A stretch of 64,000 nt of DNA, taken from the NCBI RefSeq assembly GCF_030542105.1, contig NZ_JAUOFB010000003.1:310001-374000 (forward strand). The letters run 5' to 3'. Origin of the DNA: Hymenobacter sp. BT730 (GTDB lineage Bacteria > Bacteroidota > Bacteroidia > Cytophagales > Hymenobacteraceae). Made by a program: the position numbers and the translations under genes. Below, piece by piece: positions 25,068-33,967 of the stretch (its first letter is position 1; each line of letters starts with the position of its first letter). The notes below the pieces were generated by a model. That model had not been told where the DNA came from and searched no databases. It worked only from the letters and a program-made list of their open reading frames with translations.

Positions 25068-26735
25068 ATGCGAATTCCGTTTTTTGAGTCGGGACCGGGT
25101 CGATTAGTTGCCGTGTTGCTGGTCTGTTTCTTTTGCTTTTTCCTGCACTTGGGTGTGCAGGAGGTAGGGCTTATGGAAAGCCGCAACTTCGTGGCCGCCC
25201 GGGAAATGGCAGGTGGTGGATCCTGGCTTCTGCCTTCCATGAATGGCGAGCTGCGCCTGGCTAAGCCTCCTTTGCCTACCTGGGCAGTAGCTGGCATGAT
25301 GCGTGTCATTGGCTTTCCTCAGCAAGAACAGCTTTTCTGGCTGCGACTTCCCGCGGCTGTTATGTCTACACTGCTGGTGCTTTTTTTCTGGGGTTTGCTG
25401 TGGGAACTCACCCGGGGCCGCCCCGGCGAAGCAGAAGAACCTGGCCGCACGGCCTGGCTGGGGGCGCTGGTACTGGCAAGCAGCCTGCTGATGGTTACCG
25501 TGGGTCGAGATGCACAATGGGACATCTTCTCGCATGGCTTTATGGTGGGCTCCTTATGGCTGATGGTGCGAGCAGGCAGCAAGGCTGATAAAGGGGGGCT
25601 TTGGGCACTTTCCGGGCTCCTGTTAGGCTTATCAATGCTCAGCAAAGGTCCGGTGGCTCTGTATGGCATTTGGTTGCCGTTTTTGATTTGCTATTATCAA
25701 CCGCGCCTGTGGGGCGAATCCGGGCGGTTACGGCAGGAGTGGAGAGGCCTTTTGCTGTCGGTGCTGGTAGCCTTGACGGTGGGTGCCTCCTGGCCTTGGT
25801 ATATATGGCAGCATGTTGCCGCTGCTGCCCTAACAGTTGCACAAACAGAAGTTTCCTCCTGGCAGGGGCGCCACGTGCAGCCTTTCTGGTATTACTTTAA
25901 TTTTCCGGTGTTTACCGGTGTGTGGGCCATGGTGGCTCTGGTCTCACTGGCTGTGCCGTATGCGCGCCGCCGGGCTACGGCGTATGTTCCATATCTATTG
26001 GGCTTGGTCTGGCTGCTAGTTTCAGTAATACTGTTGAGCGTAGTTCCTGAGAAAAAAGAGCGCTATATGCTGCCTCTTATGTTCCCTTTGGTCATGCTCC
26101 TTACCGGGCTGCTTCGGGCCTGGGAAATTGCTGCCCGCCAGCAAAAGCTCACTCAAACGGATAATCGGGTCCTCTGGGCATGGGGTATCCTCCTAACGCT
26201 GGCCGGAGTGGCCCTGCCAGCTGCTATGGCAGTGGGTGGGCTGCCAGGCTTCGGAATGGGGAGTGCGCGGTTCTGGGCCGCGTTGTTGTTGGGTGGGCTG
26301 TTGGCATTCGGAATTCTCCGCCAAACCGGGCACGGGAAAGCTCCCCGGCCGCTTCGGTTGATACTGGCTTCCATAGTCCTAATGGCAGCTGGATTAGCCA
26401 TTCTGATGCCGGCATATCCGCTGTGGGAAAACCGCAAAGCAGAGGCCGGCCTGCGCCGTATGACCGATGTCCGCCGGGAAGCCCGCTGGCAACACTATGC
26501 CTGGCGCAGCCTGAGCGAAATTCAGATCAAGCAGGTATGGGCTGCCGGGAAATCTATTCCACTTTTGACCCATCAGAATTCTCCGGAAATGCCTTTTCTC
26601 TTGTTTTCCCCAGCTCCGGTCACCAAAGATGCGCTCGGAGAGAAAGGAAGAAATTTTCAGTTTCAGCTCGTCGATAGCTTTTTTCTAGGCCGTAACCGTA
26701 AGTCAGAGCAGTGGTTTGTTACACTGGTCAAATAG
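25068..26735 (+). CDS. ArnT/PMT-like polyprenyl-phosphate-dependent glycosyltransferase
   Basis: Membrane protein of 555 residues with 11-13 hydrophobic segments. Typical GT83/GT39 features are seen: after the first helix, LMESRNFVAAREMAGGGSWL carries the conserved Glu and Arg region of the first periplasmic loop, then LRLAKPPLPTW and GRDAQWDIF (an acidic site) follow. Such enzymes transfer a sugar from undecaprenyl phosphate to lipid A or another acceptor on the periplasmic side. With the GT2 and LAB_N genes at 21498-22930 it could form one pathway: sugar loading, translocation, transfer. A convergent terminator follows. Confidence 0.85.
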   Translation: MRIPFFESGPGRLVAVLLVCFFCFFLHLGVQEVGLMESRNFVAAREMAGGGSWLLPSMNGELRLAKPPLPTWAVAGMMRVIGFPQQEQLFWLRLPAAVMSTLLVLFFWGLLWELTRGRPGEAEEPGRTAWLGALVLASSLLMVTVGRDAQWDIFSHGFMVGSLWLMVRAGSKADKGGLWALSGLLLGLSMLSKGPVALYGIWLPFLICYYQPRLWGESGRLRQEWRGLLLSVLVALTVGASWPWYIWQHVAAAALTVAQTEVSSWQGRHVQPFWYYFNFPVFTGVWAMVALVSLAVPYARRRATAYVPYLLGLVWLLVSVILLSVVPEKKERYMLPLMFPLVMLLTGLLRAWEIAARQQKLTQTDNRVLWAWGILLTLAGVALPAAMAVGGLPGFGMGSARFWAALLLGGLLAFGILRQTGHGKAPRPLRLILASIVLMAAGLAILMPAYPLWENRKAEAGLRRMTDVRREARWQHYAWRSLSEIQIKQVWAAGKSIPLLTHQNSPEMPFLLFSPAPVTKDALGEKGRNFQFQLVDSFFLGRNRKSEQWFVTLVK

Positions 26736-26777
26736 TATGAAATGAAATTATATGCGTTTCATTATTAATGAGATAAT

Positions 26778-26816
26778 AAAAAAAACGTCTGGGTATCGGA
26801 ATCCAGACGGTTTTTT
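26778..26816. terminator. Bidirectional terminator between convergent genes
   Basis: A 7-bp stem CGTCTGG/CCAGACG (26786-26792/26803-26809) is extended by an A-run and a T-run that can also pair. It lies between the ArnT-like gene (+) and the unrecognised gene (-). Confidence 0.85.
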
Positions 26817-26828
26817 ATGGCTTATTGG

Positions 26829-27854
26829 TTAGCGGCTTACCTGCCGTCGTATTTTCTCCAGCAGGCTGTTCACAATCAGTAAGTCATCAACATCCTGAAT
26901 GCTTAATTCAGTATGAATACCAGGCCCGGATATCAGAATTCGAAACCCCGAATCTATAGTTGGGGTTGTTGCTGGCGGCGGGGCCACTTTTTCATTTGTA
27001 TATAATGCTGGCACCTGGTCAGGTGGTGCAGTCGCTAAAGTCGGAACATCCCGTACAGCTTGTCTGATATCTTCAGATGGGTGTGTCAGGATTGTGGTAT
27101 TAGGGATACTCCGTTCTAAAGAAGGCTGAGGCATCGGAATGTCCAGATCTTCGGTGTCTAATCCAAACAGTTGAGATATAGCATCGCCACCCGATACTGA
27201 TGGAGGTACAAACAGAGGCTGTTCTTTATTGCCAGCGGATGTACCGGCCCCGGTTGAGGTATAAGATAAGCTAGCATTGGATATACTAGTCGGCGAGGAC
27301 GAGGGAGCATCGGCCTTAAATAGATTGATAGGCATTTCCCCGGCAGCTAACTCACGACGCGGGCCTTGTTGGGCTGCCAGTTGATCAATGTCGGCTATGA
27401 TGTTACGCTCATCCAGGATATCGACCATACGGGCGCCATCCAGAAATGCTTTAGCAACACTCTGAGCATTGATTTCCTCCACATTGAACTCGCGAATAAG
27501 CATGACATCAAGCATATGCACGGGTAATTCGCGGTTCCTGAACTTGCGACATATCTGAGTAAATAGCGGTGGATGCAGAAAGGCTTCCCGATGATATATC
27601 TTTTCCTCTCGCTTGTCATAGGCATGCTTGATTCTACGGAAGAGGTTAGTCGTCGTCAAGAACTCACGCTTACTGGTAAGCAGGCCAAACTTAACGGCTG
27701 AACCAATAATAGCCTTAAAGGAGCCACTAACCTTACGGTCAAGCTTTCGAGCAGCCATTTCTATGGCGCACTTACCACCAGTGTCATCAACAATCTCAGC
27801 TACTTCCCAAGCACTATCATAAGAAGTGCGAGGGTAATCAATTGTCTTTGGCAT
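26829..27854 (-). CDS. Unrecognised protein with putative N-terminal DNA-binding-like domain
   Basis: Protein of 341 residues that I do not recognise as a named family. Residues 1-80 (YPRTSYDSAWEVAEIV, GGKCAIEMAARKLDRKVSGS, IGSAVKFGLLTSKREFLTTT) look like a winged-helix-type helical domain. The YPRxS...A start recalls an N-terminal module seen in some accessory proteins of unknown role. Residues 85-175 are helical (REAFLHPPLFTQICRKF). Residues 185-300 are a low-complexity Ser/Thr/Pro-rich linker, and the last 40 residues form a short folded tail (FRILISGPGIHTELSIQDVD). No signal peptide or membrane segment is visible. The A/T-richer DNA around it and the repeat array upstream suggest an accessory origin. 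Confidence 0.8.
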   Translation of the reverse strand: MPKTIDYPRTSYDSAWEVAEIVDDTGGKCAIEMAARKLDRKVSGSFKAIIGSAVKFGLLTSKREFLTTTNLFRRIKHAYDKREEKIYHREAFLHPPLFTQICRKFRNRELPVHMLDVMLIREFNVEEINAQSVAKAFLDGARMVDILDERNIIADIDQLAAQQGPRRELAAGEMPINLFKADAPSSSPTSISNASLSYTSTGAGTSAGNKEQPLFVPPSVSGGDAISQLFGLDTEDLDIPMPQPSLERSIPNTTILTHPSEDIRQAVRDVPTLATAPPDQVPALYTNEKVAPPPATTPTIDSGFRILISGPGIHTELSIQDVDDLLIVNSLLEKIRRQVSR

Positions 27855-27917
27855 AAAGAAGAAAGTAGAAGGGTAATATTAACACAAGGATAGCAAATAA
27901 AGACAGTATATGAAAGT

Positions 27918-27980
27918 AGTATAAAGTATAAAAAAGTATAGAAAAGTATAACCATTTTGTACTTTTTTATACTTTTATAC
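27918..27980 (-). promoter_or_regulatory. Phased AGTATA repeat array with inverted repeat
   Basis: AGTATA occurs four times at 27918, 27925, 27935 and 27945 (spacing 7, 10, 10). The reverse complement occurs on the other side (TATACT at 27968, a degenerate copy at 27976). Positions 27923-27938 and 27960-27975 form a 16-bp perfect inverted repeat with a 21-base loop. It lies 64-127 bp upstream of the unrecognised gene, where an operator would be. Ten-base phasing suits a protein binding one DNA face; the protein may be that gene's own product. Confidence 0.5.
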
Positions 27981-28911
27981 ACTAATTGATGCTTATTAAC
28001 TACAAACATCACATAAAATGTATATAAATACTAAACTAACGTAGGGGCACGAACGGCAAGGGCGGGGCAGGAGGGTAGGGTTCTAGAAGAGGTATAAACG
28101 CTTAGGATTGTCCTGACAACAACCTAGCTATGGTTGGAGAAGGAAATCGGGAATCATTCAGCCAGTCTCATATTTCGCTATCTATTTGAGCTGTCCTTTA
28201 ATCGTCCGATGATTAACTTCCTATTTTTAGAGTGTTGTAATTACTTAACATAACTACAAATAATATAGAGGTGGCTCGCAAGGGGAGAGCCACTTCATTC
28301 AGTACTGCCAATCAACGTTCCGTCATCTACAAGAATGATTTGCTTCTTCAGCATCCAATTACATTATGATTTTAAATGTGACAGGCTCAAGAGCAATTTC
28401 TTCCGCGTTAGGGTGATTGAATCAAGTAGGAAATAAAGCCAGTCCCGAGAGAAACAGCAGGTAAAAATTCCTTAAGGAGCAAATGAGTTGAATGCAGCAA
28501 ATGCATTGGCCTGGCCTAAACGCCTAGCTTACCAAGCTTTTCTTTATAGGCTATTTATTCGCACAATAAATCTTTCCACAAACCCACATTACTAGCTGTG
28601 CTACGAACCATTGGGAAGGGAATCAAAATCTTTATTTAAATAAGCTATGCTGTTTTCAAGTACTTAATAGGGAAGCTTAATGAAAGGCATAAATGGCTGC
28701 TGGTTTATATGGCCATAGGATCAAGTGGCAACAGCTAATCTTATCTTCTAACGTTCTACACCGAACACCAAACGATTCCAGCTATATCCACTGTAATTGC
28801 TCTCCGTTACTTTTTATACTCTGGCAAACTCCATACACCAGCTCAAAAACCGCCTAAATCAAAACAAATCTTTTTGTCTTATAATTTATATTATGTTAAG
28901 TAGCATCTCTT
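27981..28911. other. AT-rich gene-free region
   Basis: About 930 bp with no open frame that looks coding on either strand and clearly lower GC than the neighbouring genes. The only structure seen is a 10-bp stem (28268-28277 with 28287-28296, one G-T pair), resembling an old terminator without a T-run. No tRNA, known riboswitch or insertion-sequence ends were recognised. It may be the remains of a degraded accessory insertion. Confidence 0.5.
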
Positions 28912-28944
28912 AAAAGCAGCCCGAGTATGACCCGGGCTGCTTTT
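28912..28944 (-). terminator. Terminator of the TPR protein gene
   Basis: A 12-bp perfect stem AAAAGCAGCCCG/CGGGCTGCTTTT (28912-28923/28933-28944) with a nine-base loop ends in a T-run on the minus strand, just after the TPR gene stop. Confidence 0.85.
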
Positions 28945-28955
28945 CTTACCTCCCC

Positions 28956-30098
28956 TTACTTCTTAAGGGCTTCCAATTTCGTATTCATCCGTTCCGCATC
29001 AGCATTACGGTTGAGACGTACATACACTTTCTGTAAAGAAGAAATGACAGCCCGGTCATTAGGCTGCAACTGCAATGCCTTTTCAAAGTATGGCAACGAC
29101 TGCTCGAAATACTTCTTGCCATCAGCTTCCATCTTTTTGCCAGACTTCTGATACGTGGCTAAGCTCATGCGGCTAGCTTTAGTATACAAGTCAGCTGCCT
29201 TATTATAGTTGTACACGCCAAGGTTAAATTGCGCGTCGAAGTTATTCGGATCAATTTCTACAGCTTTCCTATAAGCAACTACCGCCTGTTCAGGCTGCTT
29301 ATTCTGATCCAGAATGGAGCCTTTTACAGCATACAGGTTGGCATTAGTTGGATCGGCCGCAATGGCTTTGTCAATCTTATCCATGGCCTGTGCGCCCTGG
29401 CCCGAGCTGAGCAGCATATTCAACTCTTCCAACATAAAGCCCTTATTGTTGGGGTATGCTTTCAAAGCTTGCTGAACTACATCCATAGCTGCTTTCTCAT
29501 CTTTTTCCTGACGAGCAATTTGCAGCAAACGGGTGTACATCTGGGGCGACTTATAATTGATGCCCATCAGCTTGTTGTAGCTCTCCTTGGCTGAAGCAAA
29601 ATCCTGCTTGGCCTCAGCGGCATAGGCTGCATACAAATACGCCGTGGTATCCTGCGGACGAATCTGCTGGGCCATTTTGTACGAGTTAATAGCATCGTCG
29701 TACTTCTGAGCGTTGTAGCTTTCTACCCCAGCGTTGAGGGCGGCACCAAACAGGTTATCCATTTTGGCTGTGGCCAGCTTGCCATACTCACCATCTTTAC
29801 CATCCAACTGAATGGCTTTCTGGTATGATTCGAAAGCAATTTTAGCACCTTCTCCTGGTGCCAGCGTCTTCCCGTAAATGGGGCTCACAGCCATAGCGTC
29901 GTATACTTCGCCACGAGTGTACCAGGTCTTCGCTTTATCAGAAGTCTTGGGGTTCTGAACTGCTTTGTCGATTTCCGTACGGGCTTTATCCAGCGTGCCT
30001 TGGCGCTGGTACAGCACCGCATTGGTAACCGCTGAGTTCTGAGCCATAGCCGCTTGCATCGATAGTGCAGCCAGGCAGGTTAAAATAATCTTCTTCAT
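28956..30098 (-). CDS. Secreted tetratricopeptide-repeat protein
   Basis: Protein of 380 residues with a signal peptide (cleavage near AAMAQ) and TPR motifs through most of the chain. Good examples are AINSYKMAQQIRPQDTTAYL, AIAADPTNANLYAVKGSIL, AVVAYRKAVEIDPNNFDAQF and ALQLQPNDRAVISSLQ. It probably acts as a periplasmic or outer-membrane protein-protein scaffold, common upstream or downstream of housekeeping genes in Cytophagales. No enzymatic domain is visible. It is downstream of gyrA on the same strand, but a strong terminator separates them. Confidence 0.88.
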   Translation of the reverse strand: MKKIILTCLAALSMQAAMAQNSAVTNAVLYQRQGTLDKARTEIDKAVQNPKTSDKAKTWYTRGEVYDAMAVSPIYGKTLAPGEGAKIAFESYQKAIQLDGKDGEYGKLATAKMDNLFGAALNAGVESYNAQKYDDAINSYKMAQQIRPQDTTAYLYAAYAAEAKQDFASAKESYNKLMGINYKSPQMYTRLLQIARQEKDEKAAMDVVQQALKAYPNNKGFMLEELNMLLSSGQGAQAMDKIDKAIAADPTNANLYAVKGSILDQNKQPEQAVVAYRKAVEIDPNNFDAQFNLGVYNYNKAADLYTKASRMSLATYQKSGKKMEADGKKYFEQSLPYFEKALQLQPNDRAVISSLQKVYVRLNRNADAERMNTKLEALKK

Positions 30099-30154
30099 AG
30101 GGTTGTCGAAGAATAACGAGTGAGAGAATGGGAATTACTTGACAAACGAAAGCA

Positions 30155-30184
30155 CGAAAGCCCGGGTTCAGGCCCGGGCTTTCG
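30155..30184 (-). terminator. Terminator of gyrA
   Basis: A 12-bp perfect stem CGAAAGCCCGGG/CCCGGGCTTTCG (30155-30166/30173-30184) with a six-base loop lies ten bases past the gyrA stop. The stem is strong, but the following T-run on the minus strand is weak. Confidence 0.7.
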
Positions 30185-30193
30185 AAACAGAGG

Positions 30194-32758
30194 TTAGTTG
30201 GAGCTAAGCGCGTCAGGATCAGATAGCGCACCCAGATCAGATTCGGCCGCCGAATCGGCAGTGCCAGCCTCCACGGGCGTTGCTTCCTCCGCCAGCGCCT
30301 CCTCCACTTTATCTTCAGCTTCTACTTTAGCTACTGAAGAAATGGCATCTCCTTCTGAGATTTTCAGCAGACGTACGCCCTGCGTAGCCCGACCAATAGT
30401 ACGCAGATCAGCTACCCGCAGACGAATAGTGATGCCGGACCGGTTGATAATCATCAGATCATCGGAATCGTTTACGGCCTTAATGGCCACCAACGCACCC
30501 GTCTTATCCGTGATTTTCATAGCCCGAACACCTTTACCACCGCGGTTGGTGATGCGGTACTCTTCCAGCTCGCTGCGTTTGCCGTAGCCCTTTTCGGATA
30601 CTACGAGCAGCTCCTGCGTGGGGTCAGATACACATACCATGCCTACTACCCGGTCTTCGGGGCCTACCAAGGTTATACCGCGCACACCAGCCGCGTTACG
30701 GCCCATAGAGCGCACTTTGCCTTCATGGAAGCGAACAGCGCGGCCCGAATTCAGGGCTACGATGATTTCGCTATTGCCCGTCGTGAGCTGTACGTCCAGC
30801 AGTCGGTCACCTTCGTTGATGGAAATGGCGTTGATACCGGCGGTGCGAGGACGCGAGTAAGCTTCCAGCGGGGTTTTCTTCACGGTGCCCTGCTCCGTGC
30901 AGAACATCAGGAAGGTGTTTTCGAGATAATCCGGGTCACGCAGACCGCGCACGTTCAATACCGAGCGGATGGAGTCTTCGCGCGGAATCTCAATCAGGTT
31001 CTGAATTGGACGGCCTTTGGTGTTCTTCCCTCCTTCTGGCACTTCGTATACTTTCAGCCAGAATACGCGGCCCAGTTCGGTGAAGAACAGGAGGTATTCG
31101 TGGGTGGTAGCGACGAACAGGTGCTCGGTGAAGTCATCGTTCTTGGAGGCAGCACCACGGGCGCCAACCCCTCCCCGACCTTGTGCCCGGTATTCGTCCA
31201 GCGCCGTGCGCTTGATATAACCTTCCCGAGAGATGGTAATCACCATGCTCTCATCGGCAATCATATCTTCCATCGAGAAGTCGCCACCGGCGTACTCAAT
31301 GTTGGTGCGGCGGGCATCCCCGTAACGCTCCCGGATATCAATGAGCTCGTCTTTAATGATCTGCCGCTGCATCTCATCCGACGCCAGAACGGCATTCAGG
31401 TGGTCAATCAGACGCATCAACTCATCGTATTCCTTCACAATCTTGTCGCGCTCCAGGCCGGTGAGGCGCTGCAGACGCATATCCAAGATAGCGCGGGCCT
31501 GCACTTCGCTCAGCTTAAAGCGCTCAATGAGCTCGGTGCGGGCTACCTCGGGGTCACGCGAACCACGAATCAGGGCAATTACCTCGTCCAGGTGGTCAAG
31601 CGCAATCAGCAGACCTTCCAGGATGTGGGCGCGCTTCTGGGCTTCGGCCAACTCGTAGCGTGTGCGCCGAATAACTACCTCGGCGCGGTGCTCTACGAAA
31701 TATACAATCAAATCCTTCAGGTTGAGCGTGAGCGGCCGGCCTTTCACCAGCGCCACGTTATTTACCCCAAAAGAAGACTGCAGCTGCGTGTACTTATATA
31801 GGTTGTTGAGAACCACGTTGGGCATGGCGTCCCGCTTCAGCTCATACACAATGCGCATACCGTCGCGGTCAGACTCGTCGCGCAGGTCGGAAATGCCTTC
31901 GATTTTCTTTTCGTTGATGAGCGCCGCCGTTTTCTCAATCATGGAAGCCTTATTCACCATATAGGGAATTTCGGTTATCACGATTTGCTCACGGCCAGAC
32001 GGCTGCACTTCTACGCTGGCTTTGGCCCGCACTACCACGCGGCCACGGCCGGTTTCGAATGCCTGCCTTACGCCTTCATAGCCATAAATGGTACCACCCG
32101 TGGGGAAGTCGGGAGCCACAATGTGCTCCATCAACTCGGCAATGGTAATTTCGGTATTATCCAGGTAGGCAATGATGCCACTTACTACCTCGGTGAGGTT
32201 GTGGGGCGCCATGTTGGTAGCCATACCCACGGCAATACCGGAAGTACCGTTTACCAGCAGGTTAGGGAACTTGGCTGGAAACACCGAAGGCTCCTCCAGG
32301 GAGTCGTCAAAGTTGGGCTGGAAGTCAACTGTTTCTTTGTCCAGGTCGCTCAGCAGCTCATCGGCCAAACGCTTTAGGCGGGCTTCGGTATAACGCATGG
32401 CCGCCGGCGAGTCGCCGTCCACGGAGCCAAAGTTACCCTGGCCGTCTACCAGCGGGTAGCGCAGGCTCCAGTCCTGGGCCATCCGTACCATGGTATCGTA
32501 CACGGAGGAGTCGCCATGCGGGTGGTACTTACCCAATACCTCGCCCACGATACGGGCGCTTTTTTTGTAGGATTTGTTGTAGGAGACACCCAGCTCGCTC
32601 ATGCCGTAGAGCACGCGCCGATGCACAGGTTTCAGGCCGTCGCGCACATCGGGTAGAGCCCGGGAGATGATAACCGACATCGAGTAGTCGATGTAGGCGC
32701 CGCGCATTTCATCTTCAATGTTAATTGGGATGATTTTCTCGCCTTCTGCTTCTGCCAT
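30194..32758 (-). CDS. gyrA: DNA gyrase subunit A
   Basis: Subunit of the type IIA topoisomerase that negatively supercoils DNA; it breaks and rejoins DNA and wraps it with its C-terminal beta-pinwheel. The catalytic tyrosine is Tyr123 in [10 protein letters not shown]. In the quinolone-resistance region ([10 protein letters not shown]), Ser84 and Asp88 correspond to E. coli Ser83 and Asp87, the wild-type susceptible residues. Pinwheel repeats follow, with a GyrA-box-like element. The last 50 residues are Ala/Glu/Asp-rich, as is usual for Bacteroidota GyrA. The 854 residues have the normal length, and ATG 32758 gives the standard N-terminus. Confidence 0.98.
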   Translation of the reverse strand: MAEAEGEKIIPINIEDEMRGAYIDYSMSVIISRALPDVRDGLKPVHRRVLYGMSELGVSYNKSYKKSARIVGEVLGKYHPHGDSSVYDTMVRMAQDWSLRYPLVDGQGNFGSVDGDSPAAMRYTEARLKRLADELLSDLDKETVDFQPNFDDSLEEPSVFPAKFPNLLVNGTSGIAVGMATNMAPHNLTEVVSGIIAYLDNTEITIAELMEHIVAPDFPTGGTIYGYEGVRQAFETGRGRVVVRAKASVEVQPSGREQIVITEIPYMVNKASMIEKTAALINEKKIEGISDLRDESDRDGMRIVYELKRDAMPNVVLNNLYKYTQLQSSFGVNNVALVKGRPLTLNLKDLIVYFVEHRAEVVIRRTRYELAEAQKRAHILEGLLIALDHLDEVIALIRGSRDPEVARTELIERFKLSEVQARAILDMRLQRLTGLERDKIVKEYDELMRLIDHLNAVLASDEMQRQIIKDELIDIRERYGDARRTNIEYAGGDFSMEDMIADESMVITISREGYIKRTALDEYRAQGRGGVGARGAASKNDDFTEHLFVATTHEYLLFFTELGRVFWLKVYEVPEGGKNTKGRPIQNLIEIPREDSIRSVLNVRGLRDPDYLENTFLMFCTEQGTVKKTPLEAYSRPRTAGINAISINEGDRLLDVQLTTGNSEIIVALNSGRAVRFHEGKVRSMGRNAAGVRGITLVGPEDRVVGMVCVSDPTQELLVVSEKGYGKRSELEEYRITNRGGKGVRAMKITDKTGALVAIKAVNDSDDLMIINRSGITIRLRVADLRTIGRATQGVRLLKISEGDAISSVAKVEAEDKVEEALAEEATPVEAGTADSAAESDLGALSDPDALSSN

Positions 32759-32824
32759 AAGAGGTCGGAAAAGCCAACCAAGCTAAACGGTTGGTGGCTA
32801 ATTGGTGGTTACAGTATTAAGCCT

Positions 32825-32832
32825 GCAAGATA
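32825..32832 (-). promoter_or_regulatory. Putative gyrA promoter -7-like box
   Basis: On the minus strand TATCTTGC, a near match to TAnnTTTG and the same variant seen before other genes in this window, lies 67 bp upstream of the gyrA ATG and follows a T-run. No convincing -33 box was found. Confidence 0.25.
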
Positions 32833-32861
32833 CAAAAAAACGGCCTTATTGCCTAGCCCTG

Positions 32862-33104
32862 CTAGGTTTTCGACTTGCTTTTATCCGCTTTATTCTTTCC
32901 CTTTTGCTGCTGGTGCACCTTTATTTTTTCACCAATAGCAGGGTTCTGTTTTTTCCAAAGCGGCTGGCCGCGGTAACGGGCTCCATTATGGTAATGCACC
33001 TTACGGGTATGGCACGATAACATGGGGCACGTGCGGCAGGAACTTACTCCCAGTAACACAAAGAGTGGAAGGAGAAGCCGAAGTGCAACGGTACGTGTGG
33101 TCAT
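32862..33104 (-). CDS. Small basic lipoprotein
   Basis: Protein of 80 residues with a clear lipoprotein signal: a hydrophobic stretch (LLLPLFVLLG) then VSSC with lipid-accepting Cys23. The mature part has two further Cys (RTCPMLSC), a basic middle (HYHNGARYRGQPLWKK) and a Lys-rich tail (KGKNKADKSKSK). Proteins like this occur widely in Hymenobacter-type genomes with no known role. Its start is 17 bp past the stop of the HD hydrolase gene, so it is probably the second gene of that transcript. Confidence 0.7.
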   Translation of the reverse strand: MTTRTVALRLLLPLFVLLGVSSCRTCPMLSCHTRKVHYHNGARYRGQPLWKKQNPAIGEKIKVHQQQKGKNKADKSKSKT

Positions 33105-33121
33105 TGGTCAAATGTACGATT

Positions 33122-33808
33122 CTATTCGGAAGCCTGTATAGGGGCTGTACCGACATCGGCACTATCCCACTCGCGCAGGAATTGGGCCAGAAACTGTTCC
33201 ATAAAGGCATGGCGCTCTTCCGCCACCGCCCGGGCGGCCGGCGTGTGTAGCCGCTCGCGCAGGTGCAGCAGCTTCTCGTAGAAATGGTTGATGGTGGGTC
33301 CGGTATTCTTTTTGTAGCTCTCGAATGAGTAGTGCTCCACCGGCGGCACGGCAGGGTCGTGCAAGGGGCGCCCTTTATGGCCGCCGTAAGCAAAAGCCCG
33401 CGCTACTCCAATGGCGCCAATGGCATCCAGGCGGTCCGCATCCTGCACCAATTCCCCTTCCAGCGTGCTCATGGGTGTGGGCACACCTAAGCCTTTAAAG
33501 CTGATTTCCCGGATAATGGCTTCTACGTGCTGGATTGTAGCTTCCTCAACCTTCAGGCCAGTGAGCCACTGACGGGCTGCGCGTGGACCCGCCTCTTCAT
33601 CACCGCCGTGAAATTTCCAGTCGGCTACATCGTGCAGCAGCGCGCCCAGTTCTACAGCTTCCACCTGAGCGGTAGGCGTATTCTGTGCCAGGGTTCGGGC
33701 CGTTTGCCATACCCGGCGGATATGCTCCCAGTCGTGGCCGGAGCCTTCATTCAGGAATTTATCCCGCACGAAGTCGGCCGTGCGGGCAATTATATCGGAG
33801 TTATTCAC
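33122..33808 (-). CDS. HD-domain phosphohydrolase
   Basis: Protein of 228 residues with the metal-binding pattern of the HD superfamily: the first His in GHDWEHIRRVWQ, the HD doublet in GALLHDVADWKFH and the final Asp in VQDADRLDAIGA. This matches the YedJ/YpgQ-like subgroup, predicted nucleotide or phosphate-ester hydrolases of the cytoplasm; the substrate is not known. It has no signal peptide or extra domain. It heads a probable two-gene unit with the small lipoprotein downstream. Confidence 0.9.
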   Translation of the reverse strand: MNNSDIIARTADFVRDKFLNEGSGHDWEHIRRVWQTARTLAQNTPTAQVEAVELGALLHDVADWKFHGGDEEAGPRAARQWLTGLKVEEATIQHVEAIIREISFKGLGVPTPMSTLEGELVQDADRLDAIGAIGVARAFAYGGHKGRPLHDPAVPPVEHYSFESYKKNTGPTINHFYEKLLHLRERLHTPAARAVAEERHAFMEQFLAQFLREWDSADVGTAPIQASE

Positions 33809-33967
33809 TGACAGAGAAATTTAAACAACAGGAGACAAGCCGTAAGCTTTGCGGATGAGAAGCTACAAATCAACGAATCTGTCGGGAGAAGCTTGCCTCC
33901 CTCCTACTAAAAGCCCGTTTTTCTTCTGCTTGTGATACATCAGTCTTCAGTCGGCCCTCGTCTTTTC

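Noticed and set aside
27960..28030. Plasmid-type replication iterons
   Set aside because: The repeats are short, few and beside a gene without recognisable Rep features; an operator is the simpler reading.
30725..31801. 358-codon plus-strand open frame
   Set aside because: It lies entirely antisense to gyrA, whose motifs are unequivocal; a shadow of high-GC codon use.
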